NCBI GenBank assembly: GCA_029260735.1
Contig: JAJDCR010000111.1
Location: 1-64,000 of the forward strand
Reading direction: 5' to 3'
DNA: 64,000 nt
Source of the DNA: Planctomycetota bacterium
GTDB lineage: Bacteria > Planctomycetota > Uabimicrobiia > Uabimicrobiales > Uabimicrobiaceae
The notes below the pieces were generated by a model that saw nothing but the letters and a program-made list of their open reading frames with translations, was not told where the DNA came from and ran no database searches. Below are positions 27,111 to 37,700 of this stretch, piece after piece. Positions within the stretch are counted from its first letter, which is position 1; the number at the start of each line of letters is the position of its first letter. A program made the position numbers and the translations under genes.

Positions 27111-29147
27111 TTACCATTTATCTTGAACATCTTTTGGCACAGCAGAGTATTTTAATGGCTGCATGGAGTAACTCCCTCGGCCTTGGGTCAAACTGCGAAG
27201 AGAGTCCGAAAATCCAAACATCTCCGCGATAGGAGCCTTTGCCGTAATGACTTGAGTTTCTCCGACAACATCCATTTCACTAATTTCTGCCCGCTTGCTA
27301 CCCAAAGTAGCAATAATATCTCCTACATAAGAAATAGGAGTACGTACATGTAAGCTCATAATGGGCTCAAGAAGTACGTAAGATGCTTTTTCTAAGGCTC
27401 TCTTTGTTGCAAAAGAAGCTGCGGCATTAAAAGCCGCTTCTGAAGAATCAACAGTGTACTCGACATGTAAAATAGTTACCTTGACATTAATGACAGGGTA
27501 ACCTAAGTCTCCGCAACTTAATGCTCCTTCAATACCTTCTTTTATAGCAGCAAGGAAAATAGCTTGAAAATTACGATCTTTTACTCGGTTTTCGATAGTC
27601 AAATTCTTTTTGTTACAAGGTTCCACTTTCACCATGACAGAAGCATAGTGGTTACGTCCTCCGAATTGCTTATCAAAAACTTCGCGATCTTCTGCTTGAG
27701 ACAAAATAGTTTCTCGATAGGAAACCCTAGGTTTTCCTACATTTGCAGCAACTTTATGATCTTTTTCTAGGCGGCTACAAATAACATCTAAGTGTAGCTC
27801 TCCCATACCAGAGATCAAAATTTGGCCACTATCTTCATCATACAGATACTTGAATGTAGGATCATCTTTACTCAGCAAAGTAAGTTTACTGATAAGTTTA
27901 TCTTTATCAGCTGTCACTTTTGGCTCAATTGCTTTAGAAATAACTGATTCTGGAAAATCCATTTTTTCTAGAACAATCGGGTCTTTTTTAGTGCAAAGAG
28001 TGTTCCCCGTAACTGTATGCCTCAAACCAATAACACCGACAATTTCTCCCGCACGAGCAATCTCACATTTTTCACGAGAGTCCGCGTGCATGTACCACAG
28101 TCTATTTACTCTTTCCATTTTATTTAAGTTAGAGTTATAAACCTGCATTCCCTCTTTGAGCTCTCCTGTGTAAATGCGAACATAAGTCAAATCCCCGTGT
28201 TTATCTGAAGCGGTTTTAAAACTATAAGCACAAAGGCTAGTGTCCGTTTCAGGGTGACGCGAAATAACACTGTTATTATGAGGATGTGTTCCATCTACTT
28301 TGGGAGCATCCAAAGGAGAGGGGAGATAGTCGAGTACAGCATCGAGGATTTTTTGCACTCCCTTGTTCTTAAAAGAAGAACCACAAAGGAGAGGGACAAC
28401 CTGTAGATTTAAGGTCGCCTGCCTAAGAGAGCGCTTAAGATCTTCCACTTCCAGAGTTCCAGAGTAGAATTTTTCAATCACCTCATCATCGAAGTCCGCC
28501 AAAGAATTGACCACTTCTTCCTGGTAGTGCTTTGCTTTCTTCATAAGATCTTCCGAAAGCTCTTCCTCAATAATATCTCTTCCCTGAGACTGTTCATCAA
28601 AAACCAGTCCTTTTAGAGAGAGTACATCTATAACCCCACGAAAATCATTCTCTGATCCCCAGGGAATTACAATAGGAACAGGGTTGGCCTTTAAGTTCTT
28701 ACGAATCTCCTTGATTACTCCCTCAAAATCAGCACCTACACGATCCATTTTGTTCACGTAGGCAATTCGAGGAATTTGGTAACGATCGGCTTGTCGCCAA
28801 ACTGTTTCGGATTGAGGTTCAACTCCTCCCACAGCGCAAAAAATTCCGACCGCTCCATCTAAAACTCGTAAGCTCCGCTCAACCTCTGCAGTAAAGTCTA
28901 CATGGCCAGGAGTATCTATGATGTTAATAGAGTAATTCTTCCACTCGCAAGTGGTAGCTGCACTATTGATGGTAATTCCACGCTCACGTTCATCTTGTAA
29001 GCTGTCCATGACTGTATTACCTTCATGGACTTCTCCCATCTTATGCTCTTTTCCTGTATAAAAGAGGATACGCTCTGTTGTTGTGGTTTTACCGGCATCT
29101 ATGTGAGCGATAATTCCAATATTTCGAATATAATCTATCTGAGGCAT
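27111..29147 (-). CDS. fusA: Translation elongation factor G
   Basis: 678 residues, slightly shorter than the usual ~695. G1 AHIDAGKTTTTER, switch region ERGITINSAATT, G3 DTPGHVDFT, G4 NKMD, G5 GSSF. The position normally reading MDWM/MDFM before the switch reads MDSL. Translocase GTPase acting on the ribosome. The position in the str operon supports a housekeeping EF-G, but organisms of the spirochaete/planctomycete groups often carry several EF-G subfamilies, and I cannot assign the subfamily by eye. Confidence 0.93.
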   Translation of the reverse strand: MPQIDYIRNIGIIAHIDAGKTTTTERILFYTGKEHKMGEVHEGNTVMDSLQDERERGITINSAATTCEWKNYSINIIDTPGHVDFTAEVERSLRVLDGAVGIFCAVGGVEPQSETVWRQADRYQIPRIAYVNKMDRVGADFEGVIKEIRKNLKANPVPIVIPWGSENDFRGVIDVLSLKGLVFDEQSQGRDIIEEELSEDLMKKAKHYQEEVVNSLADFDDEVIEKFYSGTLEVEDLKRSLRQATLNLQVVPLLCGSSFKNKGVQKILDAVLDYLPSPLDAPKVDGTHPHNNSVISRHPETDTSLCAYSFKTASDKHGDLTYVRIYTGELKEGMQVYNSNLNKMERVNRLWYMHADSREKCEIARAGEIVGVIGLRHTVTGNTLCTKKDPIVLEKMDFPESVISKAIEPKVTADKDKLISKLTLLSKDDPTFKYLYDEDSGQILISGMGELHLDVICSRLEKDHKVAANVGKPRVSYRETILSQAEDREVFDKQFGGRNHYASVMVKVEPCNKKNLTIENRVKDRNFQAIFLAAIKEGIEGALSCGDLGYPVINVKVTILHVEYTVDSSEAAFNAAASFATKRALEKASYVLLEPIMSLHVRTPISYVGDIIATLGSKRAEISEMDVVGETQVITAKAPIAEMFGFSDSLRSLTQGRGSYSMQPLKYSAVPKDVQDKW

Positions 29148-29203
29148 TTTATTAAACTCTAGTTACTAAAAAAGATCGTACAGCTACAATCAGAGGAACT
29201 TTA

Positions 29204-29722
29204 TTACCAAGCAAAGTGAGCAAAAGCTTTATTTGCTTCTGCCATACGGTGAACATTTTCCCTTTGAAAAATAGCCTTACCTTGTTTGCGGTAGGCATCT
29301 GTCAATTCATCGGCCAAACGTTCAGACATAGGCTTGCCTTTTTTAGCACGAGCTGCTACTAGCAACCAACGTAAAGCAAGAGTTACTTGGCGTTTTTTCT
29401 CAATTTCCATAGGAACTTGATAGGTGGCTCCCCCTACACGTCGCGAACGAACTTCAATCAAAGGTTGTACATTTTTGATGGCAGCTCGAAAAATTTTAAG
29501 CTCGTACTGCTCATCTTTACCACCTTTGTCTTCTGCTTTTTTCGCCATATCACTGTCTGCAAATCGTTTACGTACGATCTCTAGGGCATCATAAAAAACT
29601 TTTTGTGCAGTGGTTTTTTTTCCATCAAGCATGATGTAATTAATAAATTGACTGGCCAGCTTATCACGATAAACTGGATCGGGTTGCAAATAAACTTTTG
29701 TTGATTTAAATTTCTTACCCAT
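29204..29722 (-). CDS. rpsG: 30S ribosomal protein S7
   Basis: 172 residues, longer than the typical 156 because of a charged insertion around residues 55-70 (AKKAEDKGGKDEQYE). INYIMLDGKKTTAQKVFYDA, VRSRRVGGATYQVPMEI and KRQVTLALRWLLVAARAK are diagnostic. Confidence 0.96.
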   Translation of the reverse strand: MGKKFKSTKVYLQPDPVYRDKLASQFINYIMLDGKKTTAQKVFYDALEIVRKRFADSDMAKKAEDKGGKDEQYELKIFRAAIKNVQPLIEVRSRRVGGATYQVPMEIEKKRQVTLALRWLLVAARAKKGKPMSERLADELTDAYRKQGKAIFQRENVHRMAEANKAFAHFAW

Positions 29723-29734
29723 CTACTGTTCCCC

Positions 29735-30109
29735 TTAGGCTTTCGGTCTCTTAGCGCCATACTTAGAACGACCTCTCTTACGATTGGTAACGCCCATAGC
29801 ATCTTGAGTTCCACGGATGATGTGATAACGTACACCAGGAAGGTCTCTAACCCTTCCACCACGAAGAAGTACAATGTGGTGCTCTTGTAGGTTGTGTCCT
29901 ATTCCTGGAATATATGCGGTTACTTCTTTACCATTAGAAAGACGAACCCTAGCAATTTTACGAAGGGCCGAGTTTGGTTTTTTAGGAGTAGCTGTTTTTA
30001 CTTGCAAACATACTCCCTTTTTTTGAGGACAAGACTCAAGGACAGGAGATTTTCTTCTTCTGACCACTTTTTTCCTGCCTTTTCGAACTAATTGATTAAT
30101 CGTTGGCAT
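29735..30109 (-). CDS. rpsL: 30S ribosomal protein S12
   Basis: 124 residues from the ATG at 30109, with AGGAG 6 bases upstream; a TTG directly before it is not needed. MPTINQLVRKGRKK start, TATPKKPNSALRKIARVRL and GVRYHIIRGTQDAMGV identify S12, a decoding-centre protein. The Lys of the TPKKPNS loop is the wild-type streptomycin-sensitive residue. Confidence 0.97.
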   Translation of the reverse strand: MPTINQLVRKGRKKVVRRRKSPVLESCPQKKGVCLQVKTATPKKPNSALRKIARVRLSNGKEVTAYIPGIGHNLQEHHIVLLRGGRVRDLPGVRYHIIRGTQDAMGVTNRKRGRSKYGAKRPKA

Positions 30110-30214
30110 CAATATCTCCTGATGGTTATGCCATTACTATAATGGGAGTTTCTTTGTAAAGTTTTTTCATTGGAACTCCCCAAAACGTAATTCTTATTTT
30201 TCGGAACTTTTATA

Positions 30215-30261
30215 TAGCTTAGTTAGAAGACAAAAAATATGTTTATCCTCTAACTAAGCTA
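30215..30261 (-). terminator. Hairpin between rpoC and rpsL
   Basis: A perfect 13-bp stem (TAGCTTAGTTAGA at 30215-30227 with TCTAACTAAGCTA at 30249-30261) stands in the 242-bp gap after rpoC. Only a weak T/A-rich tail follows on the minus strand, so this may be a partial terminator or an RNA-processing site before the str genes. A second small palindrome (TATCTATA/TATAGATA) lies at 30283-30299. Confidence 0.5.
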
Positions 30262-30351
30262 CTGCATTTATCAAACCGTATTTATCTATACTATAGATAC
30301 TGATGAAAAAGATAAATGCGGGTACCTATTCTAATAGATTTTTTTTTTTAA

Positions 30352-33300
30352 TCAAGATGCTGTTTCGAATTGTTCTGATTCATCATCCGCTTTTTTTTCG
30401 TCCTCTACCCGATCTACTCGAGTATGGCTATGGTATTTAAAGCCCGTTCCGGCTGGTACCATATGGCCTAAGATGACATTTTCCTTCAATCCCAAAAGTT
30501 CGTCTCGTTTGCCTGCTAAAGCAGCCTCGGTTAAAACTTTTGTTGTTTCTTGGAAAGAAGCGGCACTAATAAAAGAGTCAGACTGCAAGGAAGCTTTCGT
30601 AATTCCCAACAAAAGAGGTTTGTAAGTAGCTGTTTTCTTTCCACTAGCTCTTGTTTTTTTATTAACATCGTGAAATCTAAACTTATCTACTACCTCTCCT
30701 GGTAGAAACTCAGTATCACCTGGCTTATCGACCTTGACTTTACGCATCATTTGGCCAATAATAATTTCGATATGCTTATCGTCAATCATTACACTTTGAG
30801 CCCAGTATACTTTTTGAATTTCTTCCAATAGATACTGTTGCAAAGGACCGACTCCACAACATCGAAGAATGTCATGAGGAATTTTTGGCCCATCGACAAG
30901 TGCATCACCCGATTTCACATAGTCGCCTCCTCGCACCTCTAAGTGCTTACCATGAGGGACTAAGTGTTCTCTTCGCAGACCACTTTCTTTATTAACAACT
31001 ACGACAGTTCGCTTTCCTCGGCGTTTTTCACCAATTTCAACGACTCCGTCGATTTCGCTAATAACTGTGGCATTTTTTGGACGACGTGCTTCGAGTACTT
31101 CCGTTACACGAGGTAATCCCCCTGTAATATCTTGAGTACCAGAAACTTCTCGTGGTTTTTTTGCTAAGAGAGTACCAGCAGTAATTTTCTCGCCGTCATT
31201 AACTCCAATGTAAGCTTTCTCAGGCAAAGCACAAATGGCAACAGGTTTACCATCTTCATCTTTAATGATAATAGAGGGATGTCGCTCCCCTTTGTGCTCA
31301 ATGATAACTTTACCTTTTGGTTCTACACGCATGGTAACATCGGCAATAATATCATCGTAGAAAGCATAACCATCTACTTCGGCAAAAATTGGAACGTTAT
31401 GAGGATCACACTCAGCAATCTTAATAAGGTTCTTTTTCTTTTTCGTAACTCCTGCTTCCAGAGTCATACCATTTTTAACAACTGATTTTTTTCCAGAAAT
31501 GGAACAAAGAACAGACCCTAGAGGGATTTTAAGTTCTTCTTCGGCCGTGACAATAACTTTACAGCTACTATCTTTCGCTTTACCATCTTTGTCAAATTTA
31601 CCTTCTATGCTAACCATACCAAGCATCGTAGCCTTGATTTCACTCCGCCTCTTAGTGGCAACCACTTCCGAGTCGGTGTTCGGCACAACCTGTTGCCCCT
31701 TGATGACGTTAAGAGTTGCCCCCACAGGAATATCAATGACTTCTTCATGAACCATCATGATACTTCCATTACCATCAATCACAACATGGTCTTTTTCTCG
31801 GTTTTGCGCAATCTTCAGATCTTTGAAGGATAGAGTTACACGTGTTCCTCGAAGAGGAATACTGATGTCTGTCTCTTGACGATCTTTCATAGCGATCCCT
31901 CCAATATGGAAGGTACGCATAGTTAACTGAGTTCCTGGTTCACCAATCGACTGAGCAGCAATTATACCTGCCGCCAAACCAGGCTCCGCAGGCTTACCTC
32001 TGGATAAGTCCATTCCATAGCATATGGAACAAACTCCTACCGGAGTTTCGCAAGTCAAAGGACTACGAACTCTAATTTTTTCCAAACCAAGAGCTTCGAT
32101 TTTTCGTCCAATTTCGTCGTTAATTAAGTCATTTTCATGACAAACAACTTCTCCAGTTTGCTTATTGTAAATGGTATCCCGAGAAACACGTCCCATGATA
32201 TTTTGGCTCAGAGGAACAGTAACTTTGTCTCCTTGAATAACCGCTCCCTTTGTGATTCCATTAATGGTACCACAGTCATCTTCATTGATGACAACATTTT
32301 GAGCGACATCAGCCAATTTACGAGTTAAGTAACCGGAGTCTGCTGTTTTCAAAGCAGTATCAGCAAGACCTTTACGAGCACCGTGAGTGGAACTAAAGTA
32401 CTCTAGTACCCTTAGTCCTTCCCGGAAATTCGCAATAATAGGAGTTTCAATGATAGCACCACTAGGTTTCGCCATTAAACCACGCATCCCCGCCAACTGG
32501 CGAATTTGCTCTAAACTACCACGAGCCCCACTAGAAGCCATCATATACAATGGATTATAGGAGTTGCCATCATCGCCTCTGTCATTTTCGAGACATTTCA
32601 TCATCACTTGACCAACTTGTTCTCGAGCTTGGGTCCAGCAGTCGATGATACTGTTATAACGTTCCTTGTCTGTAATTGCTCCTTCCGTATAAGCACTTTC
32701 AATTCGTGCTACTTTTTCTTCGGATTTAGCAATAATCTCACCTTTTTGTGGTGGAATAAGGAGGTAGTTCTTAGCAATACTAATTCCTCCCAGAGTCGAA
32801 GCTCGGAAACCCAACTGCTTGATATCATCTAGCAATTTAAGAGTAGCTTGTCGTCCCAGTATTCTCTCACATTCAGAGATAATAGAAATAACCGCTTTTT
32901 TGTTAAGCGCTTTATTGTAGTAAGGCATTCCTTCAGGCAACATACTATTAAAAATCGCACGCCCGACAGTAGTCTTAATAGTATTATGCCCTTGCAGATT
33001 TTCTTCAGCAGTAGGAGGATCTACTCGCATATCTTCAGGTAGCTCAAGCCAAATTGCCGTTCTAAAAGAGGCCTTTTTATGCATGTATGCCAAAAAGACT
33101 TCATCATAACCACACATAATAGGCACATTAGGAAGATCTAACTCTCGAGAGATCGTCATATAATAGCAACCTAAAACAATGTCTTGGCTGGGTGCAATAA
33201 TGGGTTGTCCATTAGAAGGAGAAAATATATTATTAACGGAAAGCATCAACGTTCTTGCTTCGACTTGTGCTTCTATAGATAATGGAAGATGAACAGCCAT

Positions 33301-34683
33301 TTGATCCCCATCAAAGTCCGCATTGAAACCAGAGCAGACTAGAGGATGAAGCTTGATCGCATTTCCTTCTGTCAAAATAGGAACAAAAGCTTGGATACCC
33401 ATCCTATGCAAAGTAGGTGCCCGGTTAAGAAGAACAGGATGGTTTTTAATGACATCTTCTAAGATATCCCAAACCTCTTTATCCTTTCTTTCCAACATTT
33501 TTTTTGCACTTTTGATGGTATCAGCATGCCCAAGTTCTTTTAACCGACGAATAATAAAAGGCTGAAATAGCTCTAAAGCAATTTTTTTCGGAATTCCACA
33601 TTGATGTAGCTTTAAATCAGGTCCTACAACAATTACGGAACGAGCAGAGTAATCCACCCTTTTTCCGAGGAGGTTTTCACGAAAACGACCTTGCTTTCCT
33701 TTTATCATATCAGTCAAACTCTTCATAGGTCGATTTCCTGTTCCTACGACAGGACGTCGACAACGAGAGTTATCAAAAAGAGCATCTACTGATTGTTGAA
33801 GCATTCTCTTTTCATTGCGAATAATAACATCAGGAGCATTCATGTCTAAAAGCTTTTTTAATCTATTATTTCGATTAATCAAGCGACGATAGAGATCATT
33901 TAGGTCACTGGTGGCAAAGTTTCCTGAGTCCAATAAAACAAGAGGTCTTAAGTCAGGGGGAATAACCGGAATTGCTTCGAGTATCATCCACTCAGGGCGA
34001 TTACCAGATTCGAAAATCATTTTTGTGAGCTCGAGTCTTTTAATCAATTCCTTTTGCTTTTGTTTAGAGCCTGTATCTTCGTAGTCCCTCTGTAAGGTTT
34101 CCGCTAACTCACGTAAATCTAAATTACGCAACAGCTCTTGGATGGCCTCCGCTCCCATACCGACTTTAAAACTATGTTCTCCATGAATGGCTTGGGCGTC
34201 ACGTAGTTTGTCTTCTGAAAGTAACTCACATTTTTTCAGCCCTGTATCGCCAGGATCTATCACAATGTAATCTTGAAAATAGATTACCCTTTCGATATGT
34301 GCTGTTTTAATGCCTAGTAAATTACTAATTCGACTAGGCATAGCTTTAAAAAACCAAATATGAGCAACAGGAGAAGCTAAATTAATATGCCCCATACGCT
34401 TGCGACGCACTTTTGAGTGGGCAACTTTTACCCCACAACGGTCGCAAACAATACCTTTATATTTAATACCTTTGTATTTACCACAGTAGCATTCCCAGTC
34501 CTTTTCAGGGCCGAAAATACGCTCGCAAAAGAGACCATCTTTTTCCGCACGATATGTACGATAATTGATAGTCTCCGGCTTTTTAACCTCCCCAAATGAC
34601 CAGCTACGAATATCTGCAGGAGAAGCTAACTTTATTGTGACCGAACCATAATCATTGATTCTATCGTAGAAGATATCTACCAT
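30352..34683 (-). CDS. rpoC: RNA polymerase beta' subunit
   Basis: 1443 residues. N-terminal zinc site CYCGKYKGIKYKGIVCDRCG, the active-site Mg loop NADFDGDQMAVHLPLS, the trigger-loop region and the second zinc site CETPVGVCSICYG are intact. Follows rpoB after 30 bp with AGGGAT as ribosome site. Confidence 0.98.
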   Translation of the reverse strand: MVDIFYDRINDYGSVTIKLASPADIRSWSFGEVKKPETINYRTYRAEKDGLFCERIFGPEKDWECYCGKYKGIKYKGIVCDRCGVKVAHSKVRRKRMGHINLASPVAHIWFFKAMPSRISNLLGIKTAHIERVIYFQDYIVIDPGDTGLKKCELLSEDKLRDAQAIHGEHSFKVGMGAEAIQELLRNLDLRELAETLQRDYEDTGSKQKQKELIKRLELTKMIFESGNRPEWMILEAIPVIPPDLRPLVLLDSGNFATSDLNDLYRRLINRNNRLKKLLDMNAPDVIIRNEKRMLQQSVDALFDNSRCRRPVVGTGNRPMKSLTDMIKGKQGRFRENLLGKRVDYSARSVIVVGPDLKLHQCGIPKKIALELFQPFIIRRLKELGHADTIKSAKKMLERKDKEVWDILEDVIKNHPVLLNRAPTLHRMGIQAFVPILTEGNAIKLHPLVCSGFNADFDGDQMAVHLPLSIEAQVEARTLMLSVNNIFSPSNGQPIIAPSQDIVLGCYYMTISRELDLPNVPIMCGYDEVFLAYMHKKASFRTAIWLELPEDMRVDPPTAEENLQGHNTIKTTVGRAIFNSMLPEGMPYYNKALNKKAVISIISECERILGRQATLKLLDDIKQLGFRASTLGGISIAKNYLLIPPQKGEIIAKSEEKVARIESAYTEGAITDKERYNSIIDCWTQAREQVGQVMMKCLENDRGDDGNSYNPLYMMASSGARGSLEQIRQLAGMRGLMAKPSGAIIETPIIANFREGLRVLEYFSSTHGARKGLADTALKTADSGYLTRKLADVAQNVVINEDDCGTINGITKGAVIQGDKVTVPLSQNIMGRVSRDTIYNKQTGEVVCHENDLINDEIGRKIEALGLEKIRVRSPLTCETPVGVCSICYGMDLSRGKPAEPGLAAGIIAAQSIGEPGTQLTMRTFHIGGIAMKDRQETDISIPLRGTRVTLSFKDLKIAQNREKDHVVIDGNGSIMMVHEEVIDIPVGATLNVIKGQQVVPNTDSEVVATKRRSEIKATMLGMVSIEGKFDKDGKAKDSSCKVIVTAEEELKIPLGSVLCSISGKKSVVKNGMTLEAGVTKKKKNLIKIAECDPHNVPIFAEVDGYAFYDDIIADVTMRVEPKGKVIIEHKGERHPSIIIKDEDGKPVAICALPEKAYIGVNDGEKITAGTLLAKKPREVSGTQDITGGLPRVTEVLEARRPKNATVISEIDGVVEIGEKRRGKRTVVVVNKESGLRREHLVPHGKHLEVRGGDYVKSGDALVDGPKIPHDILRCCGVGPLQQYLLEEIQKVYWAQSVMIDDKHIEIIIGQMMRKVKVDKPGDTEFLPGEVVDKFRFHDVNKKTRASGKKTATYKPLLLGITKASLQSDSFISAASFQETTKVLTEAALAGKRDELLGLKENVILGHMVPAGTGFKYHSHTRVDRVEDEKKADDESEQFETAS

Positions 34684-34713
34684 AGAGAGATCCCTCGTAA
34701 AGATGATGATAGT

Positions 34714-37700
34714 TTAGAAATTCTTAAGTTTCTTGTTCTTTTTCTTGTGAAGTTGAATATCAAGAGCTAAGCCTTTTATTTCATTTGTTAAGACTTCAAA
34801 TGAAATAGGTGTACCAGGTTCTAATGTATTTTCTCCTTTTACCATTGACTCATAAATCTTCGTTCGTCCCTCAACATCATCCGATTTTACAGTTAACAAT
34901 TCTTGGAGAATATTGGCCACACCATAGGCTTCCAATGCCCAAACTTCCATTTCACCAAAGCGTTGACCTCCAAAACGCGCTTTTCCTCCCAGCGGTTGCT
35001 GAGTGATGAGCGAGTAAGGTCCTGTTGCTCTAGCATGTACTTTATCATCTACAAGATGATGTAGCTTCAGCATATAGATATAGCCAACCGTTACTTTTTG
35101 ATCAAAAGGATCACCAGTTCTACCGTCGTAAAGTCTAGATGTTCCATCTCTTGGTAAACCAGCCTCCTCTAGAGCATCTTCTATTAGAGTTTCGCTACAA
35201 CCATCAAAAACAGGAGTGATTGCCTGGAAACCAAGTTTCATTGCCGCTCGTCCTAAGTGGGTCTCAAGAATTTGCCCCACGTTCATACGAGATGGCACCC
35301 CTAAAGGGTTAAGAAGAATTTCAACCGGAGTTCCATCTGCCAAATGAGGCATGTCCTCTTCTGGCATAATCTTAGAGATAACTCCTTTGTTTCCGTGTCT
35401 ACCGGCCATTTTATCTCCAACGGAAAGAATTCTTTTCGTTGCAATGTAGACCTTGACCATTTCAAGAACACCTGTAGGGAGTTCATCTCCTGACTGCAAG
35501 TAGTGACTCTCTTTGTTCTTTTGGTCTTCTGACTCGGTAATAATATCGCTGTACTCTTTTACAACAAAAGCGACTTTCTCTTTGACATTAGGATCATCGA
35601 TTTTCAAATTGTTGATGTGGAGTTTTTCTTTAAGACCTCGAAGCTGAGTGATATTATGTTTAGTGCTCCAGCTAATTGCTTTCCCAGTTTCGTCAAGAGG
35701 CTCTTCTCCTAGTACTTCTTTAATCTTTTCATACATAGTTTCAAGAGCATTAGAAAAAACTTCAAAATGTTTTTCCTCTAGTCTTTCGATTTCTTTTTTA
35801 TTTCGAGCTCGTTCTTCTTCTGTCAGGCTTTGTTTTCGGGCAAATTTTCTTGTCCCAATAACTATTCCTTCAACTCCAGAGGGAACATCTAAACTGTCGT
35901 TCTTGACATCTTCCCCCGCACGTCCAAAAATGGCGTGTAAGAGTTTTTCTTCTGGAGAAAGCTCCGACTTACTTTTGGGGGCAACTTTTCCAACGAGTAG
36001 ATCATTAGGCTTAACAATCGTACCTACTTTAACAATTCCACTTTCATCTAAATGTAAAAGCGCACGATCAGAAACATTAGGAATGTCGCGAGTAAACTCT
36101 TCTCGCCCTAGTTTGGTTTCGCGAATTTCAATCTCAAACTCATCAATATGTAAGGATGTATAGTAGTCTTCTTTGACAAGCTTTTCTGAAACGATAATCG
36201 CATCCTCAAAGTTATAACCATCCCAAGGCATAAAGCCAACAAGAACATTTCGCCCTAAGGCAAGTTCTCCATGACTTGTCGCAGCACCATCAGCAAGTAC
36301 CTGACCACGTTTGACTCGCTCTCCTGTAGAAATGATAGGTTTTTGATTTAAGCAAGTTCTTTCGTTAAGACCTACAAACTTACGCATCTCATAGAAGGCT
36401 TCTTCATCTGAGTCATCTTTTTGGATAATCACGTGATCTGCTGTAGCAATTTTAACAAAGCCATCAAACTCGGCACAAATAACCATACTGGAATTACTTG
36501 CAACTACTTGCTCCATTCCTGTAGCCACAACAGGAGGCTCGGTAACCAAAAGAGGAACCGCTTGACGTTGCATGTTTGATCCCATCAAAGCTCGGTTAGC
36601 ATCATTATGCTCCAAGAAAGGAATCAAAGAAGCAGAAACTCCCACTAGTTGTTTAGGTGAAACGTCACAGTAGTCAATTTCTTCTCCAGACAAAAATCTA
36701 TAATCACCATCAATTCTAGCCATAACAGTGTCGTCAATAAAAGCACCGTCTTTTTTGACTGGACTATCAGCCGGAGCCATCACCTTGCCCGTTTCTTCAT
36801 CTGCACGTAAGTATCTAATTTCTTTAGAAACTTTGCCGTCCTTGATCACTTGGTAAGGAGAAACTAAAAACCCATACTCATCTATAGTGGTGTAAATAGA
36901 AAGACTAGAGATTAGTCCAATGTTTGTACCTTCAGGAGTCTCAATAGGACAAATACGCCCGTAGTGAGATATATGAACATCACGTACCTCAAAACCAGCT
37001 CTTTTTCTATTCAAACCACCAGGACCTAAAGCTGAAAGTCGACGTTCGTGTGTAATTTGAGCAAGTGGATTAGTTTGGTCAACAACTTGAGAAAGCTCAC
37101 CCCTACCAAAGAAATAGTCGATTGCTGATGAAATAGTTTTTGAATTAATCAAATTTTTGGGCGTAAGGTCATCTCCATCTTCAGGATCAACGTTCATTCG
37201 ATCCTGGATAGTTCGTTTGAGTTTTAAGAAACCTTTGTGAAATTCATCACCAGCTAACTCTGTAATAGTACGAACTCGACGGTTTCCAAGGTGATCGATA
37301 TCATCGATTTCCCCTTCTCCACTACGCAGCTTAAAAATATATCTGACAGCATTAAATAAATCGTCGTTGGCTAAGGTCATTTCATTAGAATCAACAACGT
37401 GGCCAAATTTTCTATTTAAACGAAAACGTCCGACTTTCCCCAAACAATAACGAGTTGCATTATGAAATTTTTCGTCGAAAAGCTCTTTTGCTCTTTCCAG
37501 ATTAAAAGGGGTTCCAGGACGTAAACGACTAAAAATTCGCGCTAAAGCCGCTTGGTAGCCATCGACATCTTTTTCAAGGTTTCTCTTGATATCGCTAGTC
37601 GGGTCTTCCTCTAAAGTATTCAAAATTAAAGAATCTAGCTTAGCGTCTTTGATGACGGCAGCAGAGGAAACAGCGAACTCTTGAAGTTGATCGGATAAAT

